From the NCBI RefSeq assembly GCF_030816965.1, contig NZ_JAUSYQ010000002.1, positions 10,344,001-10,408,000 of the forward strand: a DNA stretch of 64,000 nt, given 5' to 3'. A model generated the notes under the pieces. That model did not search any database and was not told the origin of the DNA. It was given only the letters and a program-made list of their open reading frames with translations. Below, in pieces: positions 8,588-17,525 of the stretch. The DNA comes from Streptomyces canus (GTDB taxonomy: Bacteria; Actinomycetota; Actinomycetes; Streptomycetales; Streptomycetaceae). Each line of letters begins with the position of its first letter. The first letter of the stretch is position 1. A program made the position numbers and the translations under genes.

Positions 8588-9583
8588 CTAGACGTGCACG
8601 GGTGTTCTCGGCGGCGGTGTGGCACCGTCCTGCTTGCGGACTTCCTTGCGGTAGCTGCCCGGTGGTATGCCGAGCTCGCGTTTGAATGCAAGGGCGAAGG
8701 ATGCCTCGGAGCGGTAGCCAACGGCGTCCGCGATGACGGCGATCGTCTGGTCCGTTACGGCGAGGCGGTGTGCGCCCAGTTCGATACGCCACTTCGTGAG
8801 GTACTCGAGCGGCCCTTGTCCGACGGCGGTCTTGAAGCGTGCGGCGAGGGTGGAGCGGGAGACGAGTGCAGCGTCCGCGAGGAGCTGTACTGTCCACCGG
8901 CGCGCCGGATCGGCATGGATGGCGCGCAAAGCTGCAGAGACGACCGGGTCACCGAGCCCTTGCAGCCAGCCGGCCCGGTCCGGGTGGTGGGTGAGGTGAC
9001 AACGCAGAACATCGACGAGCAGGACGACCGCCAGGTGCTCGCTGACCACGTGTGCACCGATGCCGGCGATGCGGGCCTCACGATCGATGCGGTTCAGCAG
9101 GTGAGGGACCATCGCCGCGCCCTCGGCGTGGGCAGGCAGGTAAATCAGCGGCGGGAGCGTGTCCAGCAGCAATTCGCGGGCGCGACGGCCGAAGGCGAAG
9201 CTACCACCTACCAGACGCGCGCTCACCGGTTGCTCCAGGGGGCCGACCTCGATACTCGTACCTGCCGTGGCACGGAAGATGGGGGAGGCCTGCTGGACGC
9301 TGGCATGGGCCGAGGTGAACAGGACGAACTCCTGCGGGCGGTTCAGGAGGAAGGAGTCACCCGTGCGGAGCAGGAGCGGCCTCTCCAGCCCGGGCGTGTC
9401 GATCACGCAGGATCCGGACAGCACCGCGTTGAACTTCGCGCCGGCGGATGCCGGGAACCGCAAGGCCCAGTCACCGTGCCCGGTCAGCGTGGACGCCTGC
9501 TGCGCACGGACCTCGACCAGAGCAAGAACTTCTTCGAGAGGGTCCACGCCAGGTGGACCATCTATAGGTTCGTTAGAACTCAT
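8588..9583 (-). CDS. AraC-family transcriptional regulator with cupin-like sensor
   Basis: 331 residues. The N-terminal half is an AraC-binding/cupin domain (GSCVIDTPG, LLRTGDSFLLN). The C-terminal 100 residues are the double helix-turn-helix AraC domain (LLADAALVSRSTLAARF, YLTKWRIELGAHRLA, IADAVGYRSEASFALAFKR). These regulators usually control an adjacent divergent oxidoreductase or efflux gene. Here the divergent position holds only a 21-codon stub at 9649. Start ATG 9583 is chosen because homologous sequence begins soon after; in-frame ATG and other starts up to 9646 are possible. Confidence 0.9.
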   Translation of the reverse strand: MSSNEPIDGPPGVDPLEEVLALVEVRAQQASTLTGHGDWALRFPASAGAKFNAVLSGSCVIDTPGLERPLLLRTGDSFLLNRPQEFVLFTSAHASVQQASPIFRATAGTSIEVGPLEQPVSARLVGGSFAFGRRARELLLDTLPPLIYLPAHAEGAAMVPHLLNRIDREARIAGIGAHVVSEHLAVVLLVDVLRCHLTHHPDRAGWLQGLGDPVVSAALRAIHADPARRWTVQLLADAALVSRSTLAARFKTAVGQGPLEYLTKWRIELGAHRLAVTDQTIAVIADAVGYRSEASFALAFKRELGIPPGSYRKEVRKQDGATPPPRTPVHV

Positions 9584-9648
9584 TATGTTTGAGAGTCTAC
9601 TGCGCGGCCCCTGTCTTGTACTCATCAAGACCATCTCAAGGAGCAAAA

Positions 9649-9714
9649 GTGGCTGACTTCATGGAGCACCTCGCCCAGCGACAGCACGTGGCCACAGGCC
9701 GCCCGGTTGCCTAA
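9649..9714 (+). pseudogene. Truncated gene start divergent from araC-type regulator
   Basis: A GTG codon behind a good AAGGAG site begins a 21-codon frame (VADFMEHLAQRQ) ending at TAA 9712. The strong ribosome site and the position divergent from the regulator suggest the first codons of its former target gene. The rest is gone. No gene follows until the minus-strand gene at 9892. Confidence 0.4.
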
Positions 9715-9891
9715 GGGTCATAGGCTTGAGGGCCGTCAACTGGCTGATGGACGGCTCCTGGAACGTGAGGAGACCGTTGCAGAGCACTCCGGCCCGCTCC
9801 GCGCACATGCGCAGGACGGGCTGGCGGCAGGTGCCTGTGTAGGGCAGACCATGACGCGGGGTTACCCGGATCGTCGATTGTGGGGGCGAGG

Positions 9892-10260
9892 TCAGCTGCC
9901 GGTGACCACCCGGTAGCTCACCGCCGCATAGGGGAACTGGCCCGTGTGTAGGCTTCCCAGGGCGAAGTAGGAGTCACCGGCCGCGCCGGGCAGGCCCGGC
10001 TGGCAGTTTGCGTTGTAGTAGACATACACGTTGGACTCGGACACGTTCATTGCCGACAGGGCCGGCTGGGACAGGTTCTGGCAGCCGGATGCGTTCAGGT
10101 CGGCGACCATCCTCATGCCGGTCAGGTTCTTGCCGGTGAAGAACGAGACCCCGGAGTCCGTAGCCGCCGAAGCCGAGGGGGCCATGGCCGTACAGGCGAA
10201 CAGGGCGGCTCCGCCAGCAGCCGTAGCAGCAACGATCCGTCGCGCTTTGCGATTCACCAT
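9892..10260 (-). CDS. Small secreted protein, peptidase inhibitor I36 / crystallin-like
   Basis: 122 residues. A Sec signal peptide is clear: MVNRKARRIVAATAAGG, then a hydrophobic stretch and cleavage near SASA-ATD. The mature part (about 85 residues) has two Cys residues and a beta-rich pattern (FFTGKNLTGMRMVADL, VYVYYNANC, GQFPYAAVSYRVV) reminiscent of the I36/beta-gamma-crystallin-like secreted proteins of Streptomyces, some of which inhibit metalloproteases. The function is inferred from this weak resemblance. Start ATG 10260 follows GAGGTG with 8-base spacing; GTG 10269 is the alternative. Confidence 0.72.
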   Translation of the reverse strand: MVNRKARRIVAATAAGGAALFACTAMAPSASAATDSGVSFFTGKNLTGMRMVADLNASGCQNLSQPALSAMNVSESNVYVYYNANCQPGLPGAAGDSYFALGSLHTGQFPYAAVSYRVVTGS

Positions 10261-10566
10261 GCGTGACACACCTCATCAGTGGGAAGAAGGGCGGTGCAAC
10301 ACGGTGGAGGCCGCTCCACCAACGCCCAGCAAGATTATTGCGTTTTAAAATACCCGGCGTCAGGTGCGAATGAGCCATTGACATCTGCAGACGCGCAACA
10401 CCTCCGACAAGATACGTTTGACAACAGGTTGCTGGGCGGAAGCCCAGACATGATCTGGACGAACTCAGAAGTACACACGCCGACCACAGGGCACGGCATA
10501 TCGCATCCGGCACCGACATCGCCTCATTGTCCAGTCAAATCAGCGCATCCGGCACGCTGCCGACCC
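10261..10566. other. Intergenic, AT-richer than average, no gene seen
   Basis: Contains the promoter region of the secreted protein and locally low GC (around 10330-10350). No other feature is recognised. Confidence 0.4.
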
Positions 10567-11133
10567 CTAAACGGAATTTGCCGTCACCGATTCGCTCACT
10601 GAGTACATGACCGATCGTCCCTGCTTGTGCCGCCGGACGTGGCCCTTGGCGACGAGTCCTTCGATCGTGTTACGGACCACCTGCACGGAGGGCTGCCGGG
10701 CCGGATGCTTCCGCAGGAACTCCTCATGCACCTCCCTGGCCAGGCGCGGCTCGTCATGGGTTCGCAGTAGGTCCAGAACGAGGTCTCTGAGCAGGGGCTG
10801 TTTGGCGCCGGCCTTCGGGGCGGCCCCCTTCTCGGACCGATGGCGACCGCTCGCCGACAAGTCCGGGGAGGGCTCAGTAGGGTGCTGTCCCCCAAGCACG
10901 GAAACATCTGCAGAGGCGCCTTCCTGCACCTGACCTGGTGTAGGTCCCCCGAGAGGCCCCACCGCAGACTGCCCTGTGAGGTTGCAGATATGCACCAATA
11001 GGGCCTCCTCTTCCCGCAGTGCCTCCACGTGGCTCATCAGTTCTGCTTGCCGACGGCGGTTCTCCTCCAGGTCGGCGTGGGCTAGTTCCGCGTAGCGCGA
11101 CTTGAGTGGGCCGGAGGCCGGTTCGTTAGGCAC
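10567..11133 (-). CDS. Winged-helix-like regulatory protein with N-terminal coiled coil
   Basis: 188 residues. Residues 10-50 are strongly helical with charged heptads (RYAELAHADLEENRRRQ). A Pro/Gly/Ser-rich linker follows. From about 110 is a compact DNA-binding-like domain (LLRDLVLDLLRTHDEPRLA, VVRNTIEGLVAKGHVRRHKQ, RSVMYSV), typical of winged-helix proteins of the BlaI/PadR type. Start GTG 11133 lies 8 bases after AAGGGAG. No partner gene is adjacent, and its target is unknown. Confidence 0.7.
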   Translation of the reverse strand: MPNEPASGPLKSRYAELAHADLEENRRRQAELMSHVEALREEEALLVHICNLTGQSAVGPLGGPTPGQVQEGASADVSVLGGQHPTEPSPDLSASGRHRSEKGAAPKAGAKQPLLRDLVLDLLRTHDEPRLAREVHEEFLRKHPARQPSVQVVRNTIEGLVAKGHVRRHKQGRSVMYSVSESVTANSV

Positions 11134-11530
11134 AGCCGTTGCTCCCTTGTGTGTGGATGACGCTGCGCATGGTACTCACGGGCTCAGTCAGAGACGAGCC
11201 GCGGGAACGCACCAAAGATGCACGATAGAGCCAGTATGCCTCTCAACCGGCCGCCCGCACGATAACCGGCATCGCGTGATGCCGACAGGCAGGCCTTTCG
11301 ACACCTGTGCACGAGCCTGGCAGTTGTGATGTAGATATACGCCGAACGGCACGGCCCTGGCATGAGCCCACCGAGCCTGCGGTGCATGTGCGCTATCGAT
11401 ACGGCCGGGCACTTCGACGAATCACGAAGCAACTCACTCCGTATGTCCTTGTCCCCCCGCTGACCATAGCTCTGTTAAGAACAGGTAAGGTGTGCCGCAA
11501 AGGGCCTCTGACGGCGGGGTGAGGAGAACG
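11134..11530. other. Divergent intergenic region
   Basis: About 400 bp between the minus-strand winged-helix gene and the plus-strand TetR gene. It should carry both promoters. A TAAGGT-like hexamer at 11485-11490, about 40 bp before the TetR start, could be part of a -10 region, but this is weak. Confidence 0.3.
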
Positions 11531-12163
11531 GTGAGCACCAGAAGTTACCGCTCCCCGCGGCGTATGCACTCAGCTGCTGAGACCCGCGCCGCGATCCTGA
11601 GGGCGGCCGAGGAACTCTTTATCACCCACGGTTACTCCAATGTTACCGTGGGAAGGATTGCCGCGACCGCTCGAGTAGCGACGCAGACCGTCTACAGCAG
11701 TACCGGCGGCAAAGCGGACATTCTCATGGAACTGCTCACTCCCGCGATCGAAGACCCGAGTGTTGAGCGCACGATGCGCAGGATCACCGAGACCGAGGAT
11801 CCGCGTGAAGTCATCAACGCCACTGCGCAGGGAACCCGGCAGGCACACGAGGGGCACTGGCGGATGCTGGAGGCCCTGGTACCCCAATGCCATGCCGAGC
11901 CGAGCGCCGCAGCCGTGCTGGCGGCAGGCAATGTGGAGTTCATGAAGGTGCTCACAATGATCGCTGAGCGGCTGAGCGGCCTTGATGCCCTGCGTCCGGG
12001 CTTGACCACGGACAAAGCCGCCGATCTGCTCTGGTTTCACCTGGGCCAGGACGCCTGGTTCAGTCTGGTCAGCCACCGGCAGTGGAGTTTCGATGATGCC
12101 GAGGAGTGGCTGGCAAGGGCGGCAAGGTGGGCCCTGCTTGCAGATCCTGAGGCCGAACAGTAG
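11531..12163 (+). CDS. TetR/AcrR-family transcriptional regulator
   Basis: 210 residues. The N-terminal helix-turn-helix is clear: TRAAILRAAEELFITHGYSNVTVGRIAATARVATQTVY, spanning about residues 17-55. The C-terminal ligand domain is not diagnostic. Start GTG 11531 follows GAGGAG by four bases; the frame is open upstream to 11492 but without family-like sequence. No adjacent target gene is evident: the next 630 bp lack genes and the following gene is on the other strand. Confidence 0.88.
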   Translation: MSTRSYRSPRRMHSAAETRAAILRAAEELFITHGYSNVTVGRIAATARVATQTVYSSTGGKADILMELLTPAIEDPSVERTMRRITETEDPREVINATAQGTRQAHEGHWRMLEALVPQCHAEPSAAAVLAAGNVEFMKVLTMIAERLSGLDALRPGLTTDKAADLLWFHLGQDAWFSLVSHRQWSFDDAEEWLARAARWALLADPEAEQ

Positions 12164-12794
12164 CGGCACAACCCGCCAGCTCGGACCAAGACCTCCCTTC
12201 TCACCGGAGGCAAGACAGACACGCGGCACAGCAAGAAAGCGCGCTCGAGCACGTTCTGAGCGATGGCACCCGCGATTCTCGCGACAACCTTCCGAACGCC
12301 CTGCTGGCGTTGACGCTGCAAGACATCCCGTGACTGGGCGACAGCTCACGCGCACAGCACCCGCCTGGCGGGCCCTCGCACGCCTGCCGATGGGACGGCA
12401 TTCGCCAACAACGCTCACCCCGGGCACTTCACAAAAACAGCAACACCCGCGCTGATGGCCGCAGGCCACCAGGTCACGCACCACGCCCGCCGCATGGACT
12501 CGAGGTGCCGGCCACGACCGGTACACCGACGATGGGCATACGCCGTCGTGTGTCCGCTGCAACGTATAGACGCAGCGCTGGATCGAGCGACCCAGGTCGT
12601 CGTGGCACCGGTAGACCGAGCCCGCTCATACCCTGGTGTGTGCACGCCGACCGCATGCGGATACACCTAGCACGCGGCCCAAGCGGCAGCGTCCTCGCCG
12701 CGGCACCGGCATGGACGATCCGCTATAGCGGGGTGCTGCTGGACCCGCCCGGGGTGCCCAGGAGGACCGGCCCCCTGAGCCCGAGGGGAGCCGT
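12164..12794. other. About 630 bp without a recognisable gene
   Basis: Frames here are antisense or compositional artefacts. No transposase or tRNA signature is seen. Confidence 0.4.
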
Positions 12795-13430
12795 TCAGCT
12801 CATGTCCGCACCAGAAAGTACCGCGAGCGATGCCCGGGCCTGTTCCCGCATGACCGGTACCAACTCCAATGCAGGCGCAGGAAGTCCAGACAGGATGAGA
12901 CTTACCTCCTCGGGTGTCCCGACCTCATCGAAGAACCCCACGGTCAGGTGCGCCGCTTCCATCGGGGAGGTGGTGATGACCTCCTGTGAGAAGGCCGCCC
13001 AGCTTTCGGGCGGTAGCTTCTCCAGGGCGGGAAACAGGATGGGCTCCTCGTGCTCCAAGTGGCGATGGACGAGCTCACGCACAACATCGGCCGCCTGGTG
13101 CAGGCTCTCCCGGTCCGCGTCGCTTCCCGCCGGAGCAGCCTCCAGCGTATCAAGCGCCCCGTCCAACTGGTCGTGCTCCTTACTGAGGGCGGCGAGCTCT
13201 TCGGCCGCCTCCGGAGCAACGGCGGAGATCATCGGCCACAGCCGCCGATCCTCCGTCTCGTGATGATGGTGCAGGTTCTTAACCAGGTAGTCACGCAGTT
13301 CGGCGACAGCTGCGAGAGGTACTGACGGGCGACGCGCGGCCTGCGACAACAGGGTGGTAGCGCGACGGTGCAAGCCATGGGACAGGCGCGTCTCAGTGAC
13401 GGCGACGGCCTCCGTAACGGAATGGTTCAT
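12795..13430 (-). CDS. Hemerythrin-like (HHE cation-binding) protein
   Basis: 211 residues. Metal-ligand motifs of the HHE fold are present: HRRATTLL, HHHHETEDRRLWP, KEHDQLDGAL and HRHLEHEEPILFP, giving the His and carboxylate ligands of a four-helix bundle di-iron site. Such proteins bind O2, NO or iron, or act as sensors; the role here is unknown. Start ATG 13430 is chosen because homologous sequence begins there. An imperfect palindrome lies 18-33 bp upstream. Confidence 0.88.
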   Translation of the reverse strand: MNHSVTEAVAVTETRLSHGLHRRATTLLSQAARRPSVPLAAVAELRDYLVKNLHHHHETEDRRLWPMISAVAPEAAEELAALSKEHDQLDGALDTLEAAPAGSDADRESLHQAADVVRELVHRHLEHEEPILFPALEKLPPESWAAFSQEVITTSPMEAAHLTVGFFDEVGTPEEVSLILSGLPAPALELVPVMREQARASLAVLSGADMS

Positions 13431-13447
13431 GGCGACCACTCTAATCG

Positions 13448-13463
13448 ATAGATACCTACCTAT
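13448..13463. promoter_or_regulatory. Candidate operator before the hemerythrin gene
   Basis: ATAGATA-CC-TACCTAT is an inverted repeat of 7-base half-sites with one mismatch, in an AT-rich patch unusual for this sequence, just upstream of the hemerythrin start. It may be a regulator binding site. No regulator is identified. Confidence 0.35.
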
Positions 13464-13859
13464 GGAAATCTTCGCAGCTTGCAGGGCGCACGTGCACGCA
13501 CCCATGGCCGTGCGCGAGCGGGCCCCACATCTCAACGTCGCGGACCCGTCGCTGACGATGTGTCAGCTTCGCTGCGCCGGGGGAGGACGTGGGATGCGCA
13601 AGGGTATGACAGCACGATTGCCGGTGTTCGAAGAAACTATCCGCGCCCGGGAGCCGGGCGGCGCGCTACAGCGATCCTCGCACCACGGCGGTTGCGGCGG
13701 CCATGCCGACAGGGAGTGCGGAGACCGTGGGCCGGCTGGAGTGGCCGCGCACCTAGTCGTCCAGGAAGCGGGCGGTGGTCTCAAGGCCCTAGCGGGGCGG
13801 CACGCCCTCGCGTCAAAGGCATTCCGCAAGGGATGGGCGCAGGAGAAGGACAAGCGCTC

Positions 13860-14125
13860 GGCCGGAGGTCCCGGCCAAGCGCTCTGCATGGGCGTGTCCA
13901 GGCTGGTGAAGACCGTGTCGAGGTCAATTCAGGCGTGCCTGGACATGCCCAAACACATGGGAACGTGCTGCCGCAGCAGACCGTCGGTGCGGCCGTTGGA
14001 CCACCGCTGCCAGGGTTTGCAGGGTGCAGAAACTGACATCTGCGTGGCGGTGACGAAGGCGTTGGCCATCTCGTTGCCTTGCTCCCAGGTGAGGACACGG
14101 CTGTAGCGGGTGGTGGTCCGGGGCC
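13860..14125 (-). pseudogene. IS30-family transposase, decayed C-terminal fragment
   Basis: The minus strand reads SRVLTWEQGNEMANAF, then PWQRWSNGRTDGLLRQHVP, an in-frame stop, and IDLDTVFTSLDT. The order LTW-QG-EM / PWQRGSNENTNGLLRQYFP / DLD-V is the IS30 core carrying the third catalytic residue, here degraded (N-E-N changed to N-G-R). The catalytic Glu of the family appears lost. Confidence 0.6.
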
Positions 14126-14246
14126 GCCACCCGCCGTCGGTGCCTACACCGAGCGTGGTAGCCAGGACGTCGCGAATGCACTGTCGGCCATTGCGGAGGC
14201 TGTGCCCAGACCGGTCAGTACACAGCCCTTGTCTGTGCTGGCATCG

Positions 14247-14690
14247 TCATCCCTGCGCTTCGCGGAGCAGCCGGCGCACGAGCCGGTCGTCGTACAGCCC
14301 CCGGTAGGAGTGGATAAGTCCGTCTTGACCGACTTCCAACCGGTCGTCTCCGTGAAACGCGATGGCTCGGTCGCCCCCCTTCGGGGTTCCCTCAAAGCGC
14401 CACGCCACAACGATCGCGTCACGCTCCACCTCTACGTACAGTCCCATACGTGTGAAGGAGGATGAGCCTCGCGGGAAAGTCTGCGCCATGCTCAGCACGT
14501 GCTGGCGGACATGCTCGCGGCCACGACGCGTGTCTCCGAGCGCAGGTTCGTCGTACAGCAGGTCCTCCGCGCACAGCGCTGCGACCGCATCACCGTCCAA
14601 ATCAGTCCAAGCCTTCTCCCATTGGTCACAGAGCGTTGCGAAGCGCGCCATGCGAGCGGTGTTAGCGGTGTTGGCGGAAATTGTGGTCAC
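14247..14690 (-). CDS. NTF2-like / SnoaL-fold protein
   Basis: 147 residues from GTG 14690. The pattern is typical of the NTF2/SnoaL cone fold: WEKAWTDLDGDAVAALCAED, then RGREHVRQHVLSM, VEVERDAIVVAWRFEGTPKG, FHGDDRLEVGQDGLIHSYRG and YDDRLV. Family members are enzymes (isomerases, cyclases) or ligand-binding proteins, so no reaction can be named. The start is uncertain: GTG 14690 overlaps its only purine-rich site; ATG (MARFATL) 14 codons later is the alternative. Confidence 0.75.
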   Translation of the reverse strand: MTTISANTANTARMARFATLCDQWEKAWTDLDGDAVAALCAEDLLYDEPALGDTRRGREHVRQHVLSMAQTFPRGSSSFTRMGLYVEVERDAIVVAWRFEGTPKGGDRAIAFHGDDRLEVGQDGLIHSYRGLYDDRLVRRLLREAQG

Positions 14691-14849
14691 TCCCTTGATC
14701 GCGGGTGGGTTGGGGCGGGCCGGACTCCGTCCATGGTGAAAGCGTCTTGAGACGCTGCGGCCGTGCGCCCGCGAACTGGGCACAGCGACTGTGGGGCGGT
14801 TTCGGCCGGGTGCAGGTAGCGACGACCGCCTGAGCGTTGGCTGTCAGGC

Positions 14850-15995
14850 TCATGTTGCAGCGTCTGCCGGGTGGTACATCGTCAGTTCCTTGTGAATGGG
14901 AGTGTCCGAAACCCGGAGTGAGGCCCCGCTTCCGCCGTGCCGCAAGGCGACTATTTCGGCGACGATGGACACGGCTGTCTCTTCGGGTGTGCGGGCACCG
15001 AGATCCAGACCGATGGGTGAATGGAGTCTTGCCAGCTCATGATCGCTGAGCCCGGCTTCATACAACCTGCGCTGGCGGTCGGCGTGCGTGCTTCGAGAGC
15101 CCATGGCGCCGACATAGGCGACGGGAAGCCGTAGGGCGAGCTGAAGGAGCGGTATGTCGAATTTTGCCTCATGTGTGAGGACACAGAGCACGGTGCGTTC
15201 ATCCGTGTGTGTGTTTGCCAGGTATCGCTGCGGCCAGTCGGTGACGACCTCATCGGCCGCGGGGAAGCGGGCGGCTGTGGAGAAAACAGGACGGGCATCG
15301 CACACCGTCACGTGGTAGCCAAGGAGCTTCCCTGCTGCAACCAGCGCGGCAGCGAAGTCCGTGGCACCGAAGACGATCATTCGTGGCGCCTGGACGCGCA
15401 CCTCCACCAGCAAGGTGAGCGGCGCGCCGTAATACGAGCCGTCGGTGGGGACGACCACCGTGCCTGTCCGCCCTGTCGTCAAGGCAGTGCGCGCTGCAGC
15501 CACAGCGGACGCTTGCAGATCCGGATGGTCACCGAAACCGCCTTGGTGCGACCCGTCGGGCAGGACCAGCAGTCCACGCCCCCTCAGCTCAGCCGGGCCT
15601 CTTGCCACCCGTGCTACCGCGGCCGCCTTACCCAGGGCGGCAACAGCTGCAGCGGACGCGAGGACCGTCCGTGCGGCATCCGTCCTTCGTATCGGGGTGA
15701 CCAATACATCAATGCTGCCACCGCAGGTCAGTCCTACTGCAAAGGCGTCCTCGTCGCTGTAGCCGAAATGCTCCAGCACGGATTCACCATCGTGCAGGGC
15801 CTGTTGACACAGATCGTAGACAGCGCCTTCTACGCAGCCGCCGGAGACCGATCCGACGACAGTTCCGTCGGTAGCTACCGCAAGGGCGGCGCCCGGCGCG
15901 CGGGGAGCGCTGCCGCTGACAGCGGTAACGGTCGCTACCGCGAAGTCCCGGTCCTCGCTGATCCACCGGTACAAGTCCTCGGCGATGTCCAGCAT
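14850..15995 (-). CDS. xdhC: XdhC/CoxI-family molybdenum-cofactor maturation protein
   Basis: 381 residues. N-terminal XdhC/CoxI domain with APGAALAV, GSVSGGCVEGAVYD and LTCGGSIDVLV. C-terminal Rossmann-like XdhC domain with MIVFGATDFAAAL, VLTHEAKFDIPLL, YVGAMGSRST, and ending in IGLDLGARTPEETAVSI. XdhC proteins insert or sulfurate molybdenum cofactor for xanthine-dehydrogenase-type enzymes. The likely client is the molybdenum hydroxylase operon at 22634-26312, about 6.6 kb away on the same strand. Start ATG 15995. Confidence 0.92.
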   Translation of the reverse strand: MLDIAEDLYRWISEDRDFAVATVTAVSGSAPRAPGAALAVATDGTVVGSVSGGCVEGAVYDLCQQALHDGESVLEHFGYSDEDAFAVGLTCGGSIDVLVTPIRRTDAARTVLASAAAVAALGKAAAVARVARGPAELRGRGLLVLPDGSHQGGFGDHPDLQASAVAAARTALTTGRTGTVVVPTDGSYYGAPLTLLVEVRVQAPRMIVFGATDFAAALVAAGKLLGYHVTVCDARPVFSTAARFPAADEVVTDWPQRYLANTHTDERTVLCVLTHEAKFDIPLLQLALRLPVAYVGAMGSRSTHADRQRRLYEAGLSDHELARLHSPIGLDLGARTPEETAVSIVAEIVALRHGGSGASLRVSDTPIHKELTMYHPADAAT

Positions 15996-16559
15996 CCAGT
16001 CTCCTGCAAATAGTGAAGGCGGCTCTCGGTGCGCCCTGGGTCACGCTGGTGGCGTGTTCATGGCTCTATCCAGCTGCGCGCCGTGCACGATTCAACTGCC
16101 GGGGGTGGGGGCAGGCATGCGGTAGAGGCTGTCTGGCACGGGGTGTGTGGGACGACCTGGGCGCTGGGCGTGACGGCAGGGTTGGCCTGCCGGCCGGTGC
16201 GTTGGGGCAGCAGGGATCCGGTTCGGCCCGCTCGTTTCCGCTGGACTCTTCCGGTTTGGACGGGTAGTGAATGTCGGCCCGCCTGCGTGAAGGGGAACTG
16301 CGCTTCTTCGGCGGGACGTGCAGCCTCGGTCGGCCTGCTCGAGAAGCCTACACGTTTCGCATGTGTCTGCTCTCGCTAGGTGCTGTCTCTGGGGATGCGG
16401 GTGCAGGGTGAAAGCTGGGCCGCGCGTGAAGTGGACCGAGACAATGTTCTGGCCGTCATTGCGGGGACTCGTGTCACCAAGCGCAGACTGGAATCGGGTC
16501 GTTCTCCTCTGGGACACTGCAAGCACAGTCGGCGGAACCGGCAGCGACTCACATGCGTT
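15996..16559. other. About 560 bp without a recognisable gene
   Basis: No supported frame, repeat or structural RNA seen. Confidence 0.4.
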
Positions 16560-17525
16560 CTACGCCACCTTCTTGAACCGGTGCTGGTAGGCCCGCGGTG
16601 AGATTCCCAAGCGGTTGATGAAGGCACGCCGCAGAGTTTCCATGCTTCCGAACCCTGACATGTAGGCGGTATTGGTGACCGATTCGCCGTTGTCGAGAAG
16701 CGAGCGGGCGCTGTCGAAGCGCACCTGCTCCACGAACTTGGCAGGTGTCGTCTGCACTTCTTCCTGGAAGAGGCGGCAGAGGTGGCGAGGGCTGACGGCT
16801 GCGCGGTGTGCGAGGTCCGCCAGCGTGTACTGCGCAGTGGGGTCTGCGAGAATCTCCTCGGTCAGCTTGCGGACCAGAGGGTTGCGGGGGGTGAGTGTTG
16901 CTGCACCATCGACATCGTTGTCCGGTGGTTGGTAGACGACAAGATCCCGGGCGACCACGTTGTGTACCTTGTCGCCCTGGTCCTCTTTGAGGAGATGCAG
17001 AGTCAGCGCGATTCCGGCGCTTTCGCCGGCTGAGGTGATGAAGTTGCCGTCTGTGACGAGGTCGCTGTCATGGACGACATCGGCTTTCGGATAGCGGTCC
17101 TGCAGCCGTTGGGTGTGGTTCCAGTGCGTCGTGACCTTGCGGCCGTCGAGGAGGCCGGCGGCTCCCAGGACGAAGGTGCCCGTGCACAGGCTCGCCACGC
17201 GTCTTGCGCGTCCTGCCAGATGGCGTGCTGCCGAAACGTGTTCGGGAGTGAGGGTGCGGGTGGGCAAACTGCAGCCGCCCGCGATGATCACCGTGTCGAG
17301 GGGGCCTTCATCGTGGGCGTTGGAGTCGGCGTGAAGAGAGAGGCCGCTGCCGGTCTTGACATCTTTGCCGTCGGGGGAACAGACGACGAGCTCGTAGTTG
17401 CTGCTTGCGTGCCGTGACTCGGCGAAGACTTCCGACGGTGCCGCAACATCCAGCATGGATACACCGTCTACCACAAGAAGGGCGATCCTGCGTGTTCCGG
17501 TCATATCCGGTATCGATGCGTTCAT
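16560..17525 (-). CDS. GlxA-type regulator (DJ-1/PfpI domain plus AraC helix-turn-helix)
   Basis: 321 residues. The N-terminal DJ-1/PfpI-like domain has ALLVVDGVSMLDVAAPSEVF and the nucleophile-elbow-like ASLCTGTFVLGAAGLLDG, followed by TTHWNH. The C-terminal AraC domain has LADLAHRAAVSPRHLCRLF and AYMSGFGSMETLRRAF. GlxA-family members sense metabolites, and their targets are often neighbouring oxidoreductases. Start ATG 17525; an in-frame TTG at 17561 is less likely. Confidence 0.9.
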   Translation of the reverse strand: MNASIPDMTGTRRIALLVVDGVSMLDVAAPSEVFAESRHASSNYELVVCSPDGKDVKTGSGLSLHADSNAHDEGPLDTVIIAGGCSLPTRTLTPEHVSAARHLAGRARRVASLCTGTFVLGAAGLLDGRKVTTHWNHTQRLQDRYPKADVVHDSDLVTDGNFITSAGESAGIALTLHLLKEDQGDKVHNVVARDLVVYQPPDNDVDGAATLTPRNPLVRKLTEEILADPTAQYTLADLAHRAAVSPRHLCRLFQEEVQTTPAKFVEQVRFDSARSLLDNGESVTNTAYMSGFGSMETLRRAFINRLGISPRAYQHRFKKVA

